A DNA stretch of 38,905 nt, taken from a virus. The position numbers and the translations under genes were made by a program. Numbering within the stretch: the first letter of the stretch is position 1; every line of letters begins with the position of its first letter. Below, piece after piece: positions 31,878 to 38,905 of this stretch. The stretch spans positions 1-38,905 of IMG/VR virus record IMGVR_UViG_3300003322_000356. One strand, given 5' to 3'. The notes under the pieces were generated by a model. It was not told where the DNA came from and made no database searches. It saw only the letters and a program-made list of their open reading frames with translations.

Positions 31878-32357
31878 TCAGAATGGCGCTTCGTTGGCGG
31901 CCAGCTCAAGCGAGCGGCCGAGGGAAAGGATTGCCAAGGCATCGGCATGGTTGTCATCGATTGGCGCGAAGCCTTTGCCGCGCGCCGCTGCGATCATCGC
32001 CGCCTTGTCGGCGTTTCCCTTGCCGGTCCAGTGCTGCTTCACGGTGCCTACGCCCAGGCCGATCATTCGCACGTTGTTCGCCGCACACCAGGCCTCCAGC
32101 ATCGCCCGAAAGCCGCCGTAGACGTGCGCCGCAATCGTGCCGGCATGCTGCTTCACGTCCTCGAAGTAGACCGCGTGGATCTCGCCGCCCGCCTGCTGCC
32201 GCTGCTCGCTCAGGAAGGCCCGGAACTTGAGCCAACGCTGGCCGGCCTGCTCCATGCGTTTCGGCGCAAATTTCTCGCTGCCGCCGACGATCGAGCCGTC
32301 GCGCGAGCTGCGCGCCCATCCGGTTGTGGTCCCGAGATCAATGGCCAAGATGTTCAT
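31878..32357 (-). CDS. RuvC-like Holliday-junction resolvase (159 aa)
   Basis: Start MNILAIDLGTTTGWA with an AGGGAAA site; it has the RNase-H-like core: first Asp in AIDLG, Glu in AVYFEDVK, then the final D/H cluster DDNHADALAILSL. Family role: resolving branched DNA before packaging. A longer ORF upstream in frame overlaps the preceding gene and is not used. Confidence 0.87.
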   Translation of the reverse strand: MNILAIDLGTTTGWARSSRDGSIVGGSEKFAPKRMEQAGQRWLKFRAFLSEQRQQAGGEIHAVYFEDVKQHAGTIAAHVYGGFRAMLEAWCAANNVRMIGLGVGTVKQHWTGKGNADKAAMIAAARGKGFAPIDDNHADALAILSLGRSLELAANEAPF

Positions 32358-32389
32358 AAATTTCCCTTTGTTTAACGTTTTTTGTAAAT

Positions 32390-32850
32390 TCAAGCGAAAT
32401 TCGGGACACAATCGCTGATCTTGGTCCACGTGTCGCCCTTCTTCGCCGGCTGCTGCTGCATGCGCGCCGGCATGGCCTCGGCCAGTATCGTGGCGAACTC
32501 GGGCTCGATGCGGTTGATCCACTGGCGCACGTTCTCGGGGTGGCCGCGCCAGAACAGGTCGGGGCGACCGTTGTGCTCGAAGTCGTGCTTGACGCGCTCC
32601 ATGATCGCGACGCGATCCGATGCCGGCTTGATCGGCAGCTGGCGGATCATGGTCAGGGCTTCTGCCAGCCAGTTCATCGATCGAATGGCGCTGGTGATGG
32701 CCTGCATGCTGCCGCTGTCGGCGCCGTAGTGCAGCGAGCAGAACCAGTCGCCGCCGGTGGTCGATGCGCACATCACGCCCATGAGCGGGCAGCCGTAGGC
32801 GGTGCAGAGGTACGCCGGCCGGTCGGCAACGCGGTCTTCGTGGGAATGGC

Positions 32851-32854
<4 letters not shown>
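32390..32854 (-). CDS. Hypothetical early protein (154 aa)
   Basis: The N-terminal half has Cys/His residues (YLCTAYGCPLMGVMCAST, WFCSLHYG) in a possible zinc site; the C-terminal half is helical (PENVRQWINRIEPEFATILA). Common in replication modules of Burkholderiales phages, without assigned function. ATGA overlap with the replication gene. Confidence 0.65.
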
Positions 32855-33896
<1,042 letters not shown>

Positions 33897-33900
<4 letters not shown>

Positions 33901-34478
33901 GCGTGATTGGCCTCGCATCGTTCCGCCAACTGAACTAGCCAGTTCGCCAGCCGGGTAGGGGTTTGCTCGCGCTCTGCCTTCGATCTCGAAGGCAGTCTCG
34001 GGTAAGACTTCGAAGGCCTGACGCAATGACTGGGAGAGCCTTCACGATGCGGCAGCAATGGGATTTTGTCGGGATGGACGCCGACAATGTACAGCCATGT
34101 GCGTTTTTCGGCGCGATGGCCGAAGTGAAACTGCTGAATCACCATAGTCCACCCGCCATAAGCATCAGGGGCACGACCTGGCAGAGGAAGCATCTGATCC
34201 GCCCATAGAGTAGATTCGGCGGGATGTTCCAGAACACCGCCATGGCCTCTGACCATGGCCACGGCAAAGCGTGCAAGGTCTTTCTCATCATCCCTTGGCA
34301 ATGCGAATTGACGTAGGCGGCCCCACGCTCTGCATGGAGGGTGGGCCACCACAGGAATGCCACCTGGGAATTTCCTCGCATCTCGCTCGGCGTCCCAAGC
34401 ATCGACACGCAACATCCGCTTGTAGACCGAATCAGGACGGACAAAGAGCGCAGCGACCAGAGGGGGGAGATCAGTCAT
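33897..34478 (-). CDS. Conserved phage protein, possibly methyltransferase-like (193 aa)
   Basis: Contains VVAHPPCRAWGRLRQFA, HGGVLEHPAESTLW, GGWTMVIQQFHFGHRAEKRT and WLYIVGV. This set is found in a family of phage proteins of unknown role; PPC.xW recalls the Cys-containing motif IV of cytosine-C5 methyltransferases, and GH.A.K.TWLYI recalls a target-binding part, but no SAM motif I is evident. DNA modification is therefore only a possibility. Confidence 0.65.
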
Positions 34479-34912
34479 GCCGCCCTCCAGTCGCCATAGA
34501 AGGCCTGGAGCAGTGGATCGCGCGTGACGCCCAGCTGCACGGCCGGCACATAGTTCACGCGGCGCATCATGCGGTCTTCTTCACCGGGGAATTTCAGGCG
34601 CGGGCGGCCGCGGGTGGAACCAGGCTTGGCGCGACTCTTGCGCGGGCCAAAGACGGGGACAGGCACCGGCAGCGGCTGGGCGCCCGGCAGCAGCTGATAG
34701 AGCTTCGGCGCGTTGCCTTTCTCGCGTGGAAGCACTTCCATCAGATGCATATCGGTGAGCCGGTGCAGGTACATCACCGAGCTCTTCTCGTTCAGGTTCA
34801 GCTGGTCACACACGAAGCGCACGGCCAGGGGCCCATGCTCGCGCGCCAGGTCGATGATCTTGTTCATGCGGCTGATGCCCAGATTGGCGCCGGAGTAAGT
34901 ACGGCCTTTCAT
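34475..34912 (-). CDS. Winged-helix-like DNA-binding protein (145 aa)
   Basis: Start MKGRTYSGANLGISRMNKII at 34912 in an ATGA overlap. Residues 15-65 (IIDLAREHGPLAVRFVCDQL, EKSSVMYLHRLTDMHLMEVL) form a winged helix-turn-helix. A Pro-rich linker and a basic stretch (RKSRAKPGSTRGRPR) follow. Probable early regulator or replication accessory protein. Confidence 0.68.
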   Translation of the reverse strand: MKGRTYSGANLGISRMNKIIDLAREHGPLAVRFVCDQLNLNEKSSVMYLHRLTDMHLMEVLPREKGNAPKLYQLLPGAQPLPVPVPVFGPRKSRAKPGSTRGRPRLKFPGEEDRMMRRVNYVPAVQLGVTRDPLLQAFYGDWRAA

Positions 34913-35097
34913 ATCCGTTCCTCCAGCGATTGCACTTCTAGCCGGGCCACTTCGCAGCGGTCCCATTCTTCCTGCCAGGTGGGCAGCGCTGCAGCGTGCC
35001 AGTTCATGCCGTGGTCGTCACGGCTGCGGCCGGCGGCGTGGGCTGCGCGCGCCTTGGCGCGGATGATGTCGATGGTGATGATCGATTGCACGGTCAC
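34909..35097 (-). CDS. Small hypothetical protein (62 aa)
   Basis: GTG start at 35097 inside a GTGA overlap with the frameshifted HTH gene; reads TVQSIITIDIIRAKARAAHA and ends VQSLEERI. Contains a short Trp-rich segment (LPTWQEEWDRCEVA). Coupled on both sides. Unknown role. Confidence 0.6.
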   Translation of the reverse strand: MTVQSIITIDIIRAKARAAHAAGRSRDDHGMNWHAAALPTWQEEWDRCEVARLEVQSLEERI

Positions 35098-35307
35098 GCC
35101 TCCAGCTGCTGGCGGATGAAGGCAACCGGGAACAGCACCGGCTCCAGTTCGTGCACGCGCAAGATCATGGCCGGGCCCATCGTCAAGCGGCCGTGACGCA
35201 GCTTGCTGACCACCGGCGGCGCAACGCGCAACAGACGGGCCAGATGCGCGTCTGTTCTTGCACACCATCTGTGCAGACACTTCGTCAAGCAGGGTATTGG
35301 CTGACAT
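35094..35307 (-). pseudogene. HTH regulator gene with a one-base insertion
   Basis: The start MSANTLLDEVSAQMVCKN at 35307 has a GAGGAG site. Translation then leaves frame, while the rest, DAHLARLLRVAPPVVSKLRH to PVAFIRQQLEA, is open in the next frame up to 35094. Removing one A on the minus strand at about 35253 joins them as ..CKNDAHLARLL.., the normal sequence of this small phage HTH family. Either a real mutation, a sequencing error or an expression switch. The intact protein would be 70 residues, Cro-like in size, third in the leftward early operon. Confidence 0.75.
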
Positions 35308-35365
35308 GTACTTCTCCTCTTTTTATGCTCCGGGGATGGGGGAGCGGGTTCGTGTGTGGTGGAAA

Positions 35366-35668
35366 TCAGTCGAAAGACAGCTGCTCGGGGGTTTCAAGCT
35401 GATTCAGGTGATCGCGGGTCAGATTGAGCAGCGCGCTGATCGTGTCCGACGAGTAGCACTTCATTTCAGCCGGCACGATCTTCAGTCCGAGTGCGGAGAC
35501 AGCCGCGCAGAACTTCTCCAGGTCCGTGTTCACGAACCGCGACACCGTCGATTCCGATGTCTCCAGCCGCTCGGCCAGCGTCTTCTGCCCCAGCGACGCA
35601 ATGCGCTGCAACATGAGACTGTGATATTTGCGTGATTTTTCAGCGTCAGCAGCCGATAGTGGATTCAT
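35366..35668 (-). CDS. CII-like transcription activator (100 aa)
   Basis: Residues 18-55, LMLQRIASLGQKTLAERLET then SESTVSRFV, match the helix-turn-helix of lambda CII-type regulators, followed by an oligomerising helical end. In the CII position directly after cro. It would control establishment of lysogeny by activating repressor or integrase promoters. The weak ribosome site upstream may allow sensitive control. Confidence 0.75.
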   Translation of the reverse strand: MNPLSAADAEKSRKYHSLMLQRIASLGQKTLAERLETSESTVSRFVNTDLEKFCAAVSALGLKIVPAEMKCYSSDTISALLNLTRDHLNQLETPEQLSFD

Positions 35669-35700
35669 GGCATCACCAGTTTTGTTTTGGTTAAGGATGT

Positions 35701-35919
35701 TTAAGCAGCATGGGCGCGCGGCCGGTACATTTCCGCGCAGTCTTTGGGAGTGACGGCGCCGGCACTGGCCCTTTCGATCTCAAGGGCGTAGTCGAGCGTG
35801 ACCCGAGTGACCCCGCGAACCCACTGGCTGACAAGGGCCTGGCTTGCTGGTGGGATCAGACTTTGACCAAATTCGCCCTGGCTGCTGCCGGACTGCTTCA
35901 GGTGTTCTTCGAGATGCAT
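35701..35919 (-). CDS. Cro/YdaS-like repressor (72 aa)
   Basis: MHLEEHLKQSGSSQGEFGQS then ALVSQWVRGVTRVTLDYALE: a small HTH of the Cro/YdaS antitoxin-like type. First gene leftward from the immunity region, divergent to the S24 repressor, with three operator-like palindromes between them. Expected to turn down the repressor and early promoters during lytic growth. Confidence 0.8.
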   Translation of the reverse strand: MHLEEHLKQSGSSQGEFGQSLIPPASQALVSQWVRGVTRVTLDYALEIERASAGAVTPKDCAEMYRPRAHAA

Positions 35920-35938
35920 GGGGGAACCTTTCGGATAT

Positions 35939-36016
35939 GAGCAATGCTTCTATTATCTGGATTCTACAGCATGAGCAATGCTTTTCAAGATGTTGCCACC
36001 AAAAAAAGTAATGCTT
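35939..36016. promoter_or_regulatory. Immunity operators O1, O2 and O3
   Basis: Three 11-bp near-palindromes: GAGCAATGCTT (35939-35949), GAGCAATGCTT (35973-35983) and AAGTAATGCTT (36006-36016), spaced 34 and 33 bp apart (AAGCA-N-TGCTT consensus). Their place between the divergent cro-like and repressor genes is typical for a CI operator set. Two more copies (37063-37073 and 37087-37097) lie on the VP promoter. Confidence 0.8.
35961..35988 (-). promoter_or_regulatory. Leftward early promoter (pR-like)
   Basis: Minus-strand -35 TTGAAA (35988-35983), 16-bp spacer, -10 TAGAAT (35966-35961). Operator O2 fills most of the spacer and O1 lies just past the start site, so bound repressor would block it. 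It drives the cro-cII-replication-Q operon. Confidence 0.68.
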
Positions 36017-36023
36017 TTAGAAT
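35993..36023 (+). promoter_or_regulatory. Repressor promoter (pRM-like), possibly giving leaderless mRNA
   Basis: -35-like TTGCCA (35993-35998), 19-bp spacer with O3 inside, -10 TAGAAT (36018-36023). Start would fall at or next to the ATG at 36031, which has no ribosome site. Lambda cI from pRM is leaderless in the same way. Confidence 0.5.
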
Positions 36024-36030
36024 GGCAAAT

Positions 36031-36747
36031 ATGAAACGACGTGAACTTGATGACATCGAACTGGCGGAGGCGGCGCGATTACGCGCAGCCTGGGAGGCAT
36101 ATAAGGCGGCTAACGCGGGTGCTACTCAGGGCTGGCTTGCGGCCGAATCGGGTTTGGGAACCCAGGGCGCCGTGAGTCAATATCTGCGGGGCGTCATCCC
36201 TCTGAACCTCGAAAGTCTCATGGCTATCTCTCGGGTGCTCGGCATCGATCCGGCCACGATAAGCAGCCGCTTGGCAGCAAGAGTTCACGGCGTGCGCGCT
36301 GTCGAAATAGCGGATCCTGAAAACCCGGAACTGATAAAGATTCAAAAAGTGAAACTCAAGCTCTCAGCCGGCATCATGGGCTTCCAGACCGAGCCTGATC
36401 GCCACGAAGGCGGCATTGCGACCGTACCCAGGCGTTGGGTCGAAAAAAATGAATACATTCCGGAGCGGCTACTGGCCCTAGAAATTAAAGGGGAGAGCAT
36501 GGAGCCAGCTCTGTACGCCGGCGACACGGTGATCGTCAATACAGCAGATACGAGGCCGATAGATGGTGGCGTCTATGCGGTGAACTATGAGGGCGAAGCT
36601 GTAATCAAGCGCCTGGTTCGTGACCATGGTATGTGGTGGCTTTCCTCGGACCATTTCGACCAGCGCAAATACTCTCGGAAACGCTGCGAAGGCGACATGT
36701 GCATCATTGTTGGTAGGGTTGTACGAAAGGAAAGCGAGAAGATATGA
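36031..36747 (+). CDS. CI-type repressor with S24 peptidase domain (238 aa)
   Basis: ATG 36031 (MKRRELDDIELAEAARLRAA) is chosen since upstream in-frame starts would overlap the operators. N-terminal HTH: GATQGWLAAESGLGTQGAVS. Cleavage site Ala113-Gly114 in LSAGIMG. Catalytic Ser156 in KGESMEPAL and Lys193 in AVIKRL. It should maintain lysogeny and undergo RecA-stimulated self-cleavage on DNA damage. Operators of the same sequence flank this gene and sit on the VP/DGR promoter. Confidence 0.92.
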   Translation: MKRRELDDIELAEAARLRAAWEAYKAANAGATQGWLAAESGLGTQGAVSQYLRGVIPLNLESLMAISRVLGIDPATISSRLAARVHGVRAVEIADPENPELIKIQKVKLKLSAGIMGFQTEPDRHEGGIATVPRRWVEKNEYIPERLLALEIKGESMEPALYAGDTVIVNTADTRPIDGGVYAVNYEGEAVIKRLVRDHGMWWLSSDHFDQRKYSRKRCEGDMCIIVGRVVRKESEKI

Positions 36748-37007
36748 ATTACTTAAAGCACTGGAAAGAGCTCCTCTGGATGCTATTGGCATGGCAAATC
36801 ACGGCCTTCTTTATACTTGCCATCACTGGGTTCGATACGGCGGTAGGTGAGCTGGTTGCATTGGGACTGGTCTATGGCCAGCAGATACTGAGCGAGCTAA
36901 CGGCCATCAGGAAGCAACTGAACGACCTTGAATTTGATCTTAAGGATCAGGCCAAGGCAACTTCACGCACAGAGGATGCAGTCTACCGACTGCACAACAT
37001 CGAGTAA
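36744..37007 (+). CDS. Membrane protein co-expressed with the repressor (87 aa)
   Basis: ATGA overlap with the repressor stop. MNYLKHWKELLWMLLAWQIT, one or two hydrophobic helices (LLAWQITAFFILAI, ELVALGLVYGQQI), then a charged coiled tail (LTAIRKQLNDLEFDLKDQ). Being in the lysogenic operon it should be present in lysogens: a candidate superinfection-exclusion protein. Confidence 0.7.
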   Translation: MNYLKHWKELLWMLLAWQITAFFILAITGFDTAVGELVALGLVYGQQILSELTAIRKQLNDLEFDLKDQAKATSRTEDAVYRLHNIE

Positions 37008-37026
37008 AAGAGCTTCATCCAACTGC

Positions 37027-37050
37027 AACCCGCTTCGGCGGGTTTTTTTT
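37027..37050 (+). terminator. Strong terminator after the immunity genes
   Basis: AACCCGC-TTCG-GCGGGTT followed by six further T. It insulates the repressor operon from the VP/DGR promoter immediately downstream. Confidence 0.93.
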
Positions 37051-37062
37051 CGACAAAAATAT

Positions 37063-37102
37063 AAGCAATGCTCTTGACAGAATAAAAAGCAACGCTAATA
37101 AT
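37063..37102 (+). promoter_or_regulatory. VP/DGR operon promoter with two repressor operators
   Basis: -35 TTGACA (37074-37079), 17-bp spacer, -10 AATAAT (37097-37102): near-consensus sigma-70. Operator-like AAGCAATGCTC (37063-37073) touches the -35 and AAGCAACGCTA (37087-37097) covers the spacer and the first -10 base. They match the immunity operators, so CI binding should silence this pL-like promoter in the lysogen. VP2 starts about 30 nt after the presumed start site. Confidence 0.8.
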
Positions 37103-37140
37103 ACATCCATCGCCGCACCAAACCCCAACGAGGAGCCCAG

Positions 37141-37857
37141 ATGGACACCGCAGAAAAAATCGAGAGCACGGCCGTAGCGCAAGACGAGTTCGTGACCGTT
37201 CCCGCCACCACGCTGCCGACCGGCCAGCACGTGCCTGAATTCCGCGTCAGCCGCTTCCTGTGCGCGCTGGGCGCCGACGGCAAAGCCGTGAGCCAGCGCG
37301 ACCTGGTTCCGGCGAACCGCATCAACTACGCGAATGCTCGCCGCGCTGCTGAAGCCGCCGGCTACAAGCTGCTGACGCTGACCCAGTCGCAAGCGCTGGC
37401 CCTGAACATCGCCAGCGTGGGCGCCAACTGGACCGGCGGCGAAGTTGGTAAAGGCGACCTGATCCAAGGCATCCGCAAGTGGCGCGTGAACGGCCCGCAA
37501 GACGGCAACTTCGTTCCGCCGGAAGACGAGCGTCGCGTGTTCACGCTGACCAATGGCGAAACGATCCTCGACGCCGCCGGCAACCTGTACTCGTGGATCT
37601 TCGATGACGTTCAAGGCGATGAGAACGGCATCGTTGCCCGCGCCTTCGCTGCTGATTCCCCAGCGGTGTCCGGGGCCCCTTTCCCCAGCATGGAGAGCGG
37701 CGTCGGCTGGTATCCAGATGCTGGAGATGACTGGTCGAGCCGTGCGCTCATCCGCGGCGGCTACTGGTGCTCCGGGTCGGCTGCGGGCGTCTTCGGTGTC
37801 GACAGCGGCTGGCCCGACTGCGGGTACGTCGACATCGGGTTCCGCTGCACCAACTAA
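37141..37857 (+). CDS. DGR variable protein VP2 (238 aa)
   Basis: First gene of the rightward operon; GAGGAG site upstream. A short N-terminus (MDTAEKIESTAVAQDE) then the shared core FVTVPATTLPTGQHVPEFRV, NWTGGEVGKGDLIQGIRKW, VNGPQDGNFVPPEDERRVF, YSWIFDDVQGDENG. The variable C-terminus (ALIRGGYWCSGSAAGVFGV to VDIGFRCTN) has the FGE/C-type-lectin form. It lacks the long N-terminal domain of VP1. No signal peptide, membrane helix or fibre-anchor motif. VR2 codes for about residues 198-236. Confidence 0.9.
   Translation: MDTAEKIESTAVAQDEFVTVPATTLPTGQHVPEFRVSRFLCALGADGKAVSQRDLVPANRINYANARRAAEAAGYKLLTLTQSQALALNIASVGANWTGGEVGKGDLIQGIRKWRVNGPQDGNFVPPEDERRVFTLTNGETILDAAGNLYSWIFDDVQGDENGIVARAFAADSPAVSGAPFPSMESGVGWYPDAGDDWSSRALIRGGYWCSGSAAGVFGVDSGWPDCGYVDIGFRCTN
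37733..37847 (+). repeat. DGR variable repeat VR2
   Basis: Gapless match to TR 5208-5322 with 21 mismatches, all at adenines (15 to G, 4 to T, 2 to C). The set of changed sites differs from VR1, showing independent mutagenesis events. The same 13-base invariant 3' end and CACC boundary follow. Confidence 0.96.
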
Positions 37858-37882
37858 TTCGGGACTCTGGACTCAGGTCCCC

Positions 37883-37903
37883 GGCCGCCGCAGGGCGGTG
37901 GCC
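37883..37903 (+). other. DGR target-site hairpin after VR2
   Basis: Arms GGCCGCCGC (37883-37891) and GCGGTGGCC (37895-37903), loop AGG. Relative to the hairpin after VR1, one stem pair has changed from T-A to C-G on both sides, a compensating change that supports selection on the structure. Confidence 0.85.
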
Positions 37904-37928
37904 AGCATCAACCATCAGGAGAAAAACC

Positions 37929-38225
37929 ATGTTCACCCTCAGCCGCCAACCGCAAATCAAGAGTCAGCACTTCGTGGGCCAATACGACCATGGCGAGCTG
38001 CTGCTGAACGTGTACGGCACCTTCGATGGCGACGGCAATTTCCACATCGAAGCTGTGGGCTTGGCCGGCACCACCGTGGACATCAGCAACGCGATTTCCG
38101 ACGAACTGGACCAGACCATCATTGGCTGGGCCGAGTTCATGGCACCGACCTGGAAGCGCGAGAGCAAAGAGCAGCACAGCATCGATCAGCACCTGTGGGC
38201 GCGCGAAATGGCCGTCGCCTACTGA
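37929..38225 (+). CDS. Small protein between VP2 and VP3 (98 aa)
   Basis: MFTLSRQPQIKSQHFVGQYD, then HGELLLNVYGTFDGDGNFHI and a helical acidic end (AISDELDQTIIGWAEFMAP). CAGGAGAA ribosome site. Soluble, no recognised domain. Between two DGR targets; a partner or chaperone of the VPs is possible but unproven. Confidence 0.65.
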   Translation: MFTLSRQPQIKSQHFVGQYDHGELLLNVYGTFDGDGNFHIEAVGLAGTTVDISNAISDELDQTIIGWAEFMAPTWKRESKEQHSIDQHLWAREMAVAY

Positions 38226-38263
38226 GTCATCCACACCATCCACCACCCGAAGGAGAGCAGAAC

Positions 38264-38905
38264 ATGCAAGACGAACAAAAACGCAGCGTGGCGCCGGCAG
38301 CGGCCTGGCCGTTCCCCACCAAGACCGACAGCGCGGCAGCAGCTGCGCCAGCCGCTGGCTTCGTCGTCGTCCCGGAAACCACGCTGCCGAATGGCCTGGT
38401 CGTTCCCGCATTCCAGGTCAGCCAGTACCACATTTCGAAAGGCGCCAACGGCGAGCCTGTGGTGGATCCTCAGCTGGTGCCATGGACCGACATCAACTTC
38501 GCTGACGCGAAGGCGCAATGCGAAGCCATGGGCGGCCAGCTGATCCGCGAAACGCAGGCGCTGGCCGTGGCCTGGAACGTGTTCAACGTCGCGGCGAACT
38601 GGTCCGGCGGCGCTGTCGGCGAGGGCACCCTGAACATGGGCCTGCACGACGACTACGACCTCGACGAAGCCCCGACCGGTGTCTACGAGCAGCAGAAGCG
38701 GGGTTTCAGGCTGTCCAACGGCGAGACCGTGTTCGACGTCGCCGGCCTGGTCTACAGCTGGGTCTTCGATGATGTGCAGGGCGACGATCAAGGTCTGATC
38801 GCCAAAGCCTTTGCCGAAGACTCGCCATCGATCGCCAACATCCCCTACGCATCGATGGAGAAAGGTATGGGCTGGCGTCCGCGTGCCGGTGCCGACTGGT
38901 CGGGC
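38264..38905 (+). CDS. DGR variable protein VP3, 5' part (partial)
   Basis: AAGGAG ribosome site. An Ala/Pro-rich N-terminus (VAPAAAWPFPTKTDSAAAAA), then the core FVVVPETTLPNGLVVPAFQV, NWSGGAVGEGTLNMGLHDDY and YSWVFDDVQGDDQG. The window ends eight bases into the TR-homologous repeat (38898-38905, already two adenine-site changes to G). The missing end is expected at 1-32 after a 91-nt gap, giving about 250 residues in total. Confidence 0.88.
   Translation, partial: MQDEQKRSVAPAAAWPFPTKTDSAAAAAPAAGFVVVPETTLPNGLVVPAFQVSQYHISKGANGEPVVDPQLVPWTDINFADAKAQCEAMGGQLIRETQALAVAWNVFNVAANWSGGAVGEGTLNMGLHDDYDLDEAPTGVYEQQKRGFRLSNGETVFDVAGLVYSWVFDDVQGDDQGLIAKAFAEDSPSIANIPYASMEKGMGWRPRAGADWSG
38898..38905 (+). 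repeat. Left end of variable repeat VR3 (cut)
   Basis: GGTCGGGC aligns with TR positions 1-8, changed at adenine positions 1 and 6 only. The window stops just before TR position 9, an adenine; the other side of the window begins at TR position 100, right after adenine 99. Confidence 0.8.

Overview
The window is almost certainly one complete temperate, podovirus-like phage genome in circular (excised or metagenomic) form, cut open inside a hypervariable gene. No bacterial chromosomal gene is present. An integrase is followed by an attP carrying the 3' half of a host tRNA-Ser, with phage genes on both sides. The two window ends are the two flanks of the same gene: the right end breaks off inside a variable-protein gene and the left end starts with the last codons of such a gene, with 91 nt missing between them. 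High G+C, Shine-Dalgarno use, the P22/SU10-type head and neck genes, GH108 endolysin, CI/Cro/CII/Q control genes and the tRNA-Ser(CGA) site point to a host in the Pseudomonadota, perhaps Burkholderiales. The exact host cannot be read from the sequence.

Layout, following the circle from the immunity region (about 35.7-37.1 kb). A LexA/CI-type S24 repressor and a small membrane protein are read rightward and end at a strong terminator. Divergently, a leftward early operon (31164-35919) encodes Cro-like and CII-like regulators, a frameshifted HTH gene, several small proteins, a YdaU/DUF1376 replication protein, a RuvC-like resolvase and a Q-type antiterminator. Terminator hairpins (about 30.99-31.1 kb) separate it from the leftward late operon (30980 down to 9501). 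The late operon holds terminase, portal, scaffold, SU10-type major capsid protein, neck adaptor, tail nozzle, fibres, internal/ejection proteins and a lysis cassette.

A rightward early operon (pL-like) starts at a promoter at 37074-37102 and runs through the window junction to 8600. It encodes variable protein VP2, a small protein, VP3 (split by the window ends), two small proteins, a YqaJ exonuclease, a RecT annealase, two small proteins, VP1, a MutS-like/Avd fusion, the template repeat (TR), a reverse transcriptase, a lipoprotein, a zinc-ribbon protein, an excisionase-like protein and the integrase. This is a full diversity-generating retroelement (DGR). The TR at 5207-5322 differs from VR1 (4141-4255) and VR2 (37733-37847) at 21 positions each, and every one of the 42 differences is at a TR adenine.

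What is unusual: (i) one TR serves three targets; (ii) the targets are FGE/C-type-lectin-like proteins in the early recombination operon, not tail fibres in the late operon; (iii) the operon promoter carries the same 11-bp palindromes as the repressor/cro intergenic region, so the DGR appears to be controlled by the lysogeny repressor; (iv) the TR lies inside the open reading frame of the RT, which has no ordinary start codon downstream of it; (v) the accessory protein joins a MutS-like domain to Avd; (vi) each VR is followed by a conserved 9-bp hairpin. The contig ends lie exactly at the limits of the mutable part of the third VR, as expected if assembly failed there because the phage population is diverse at that site.
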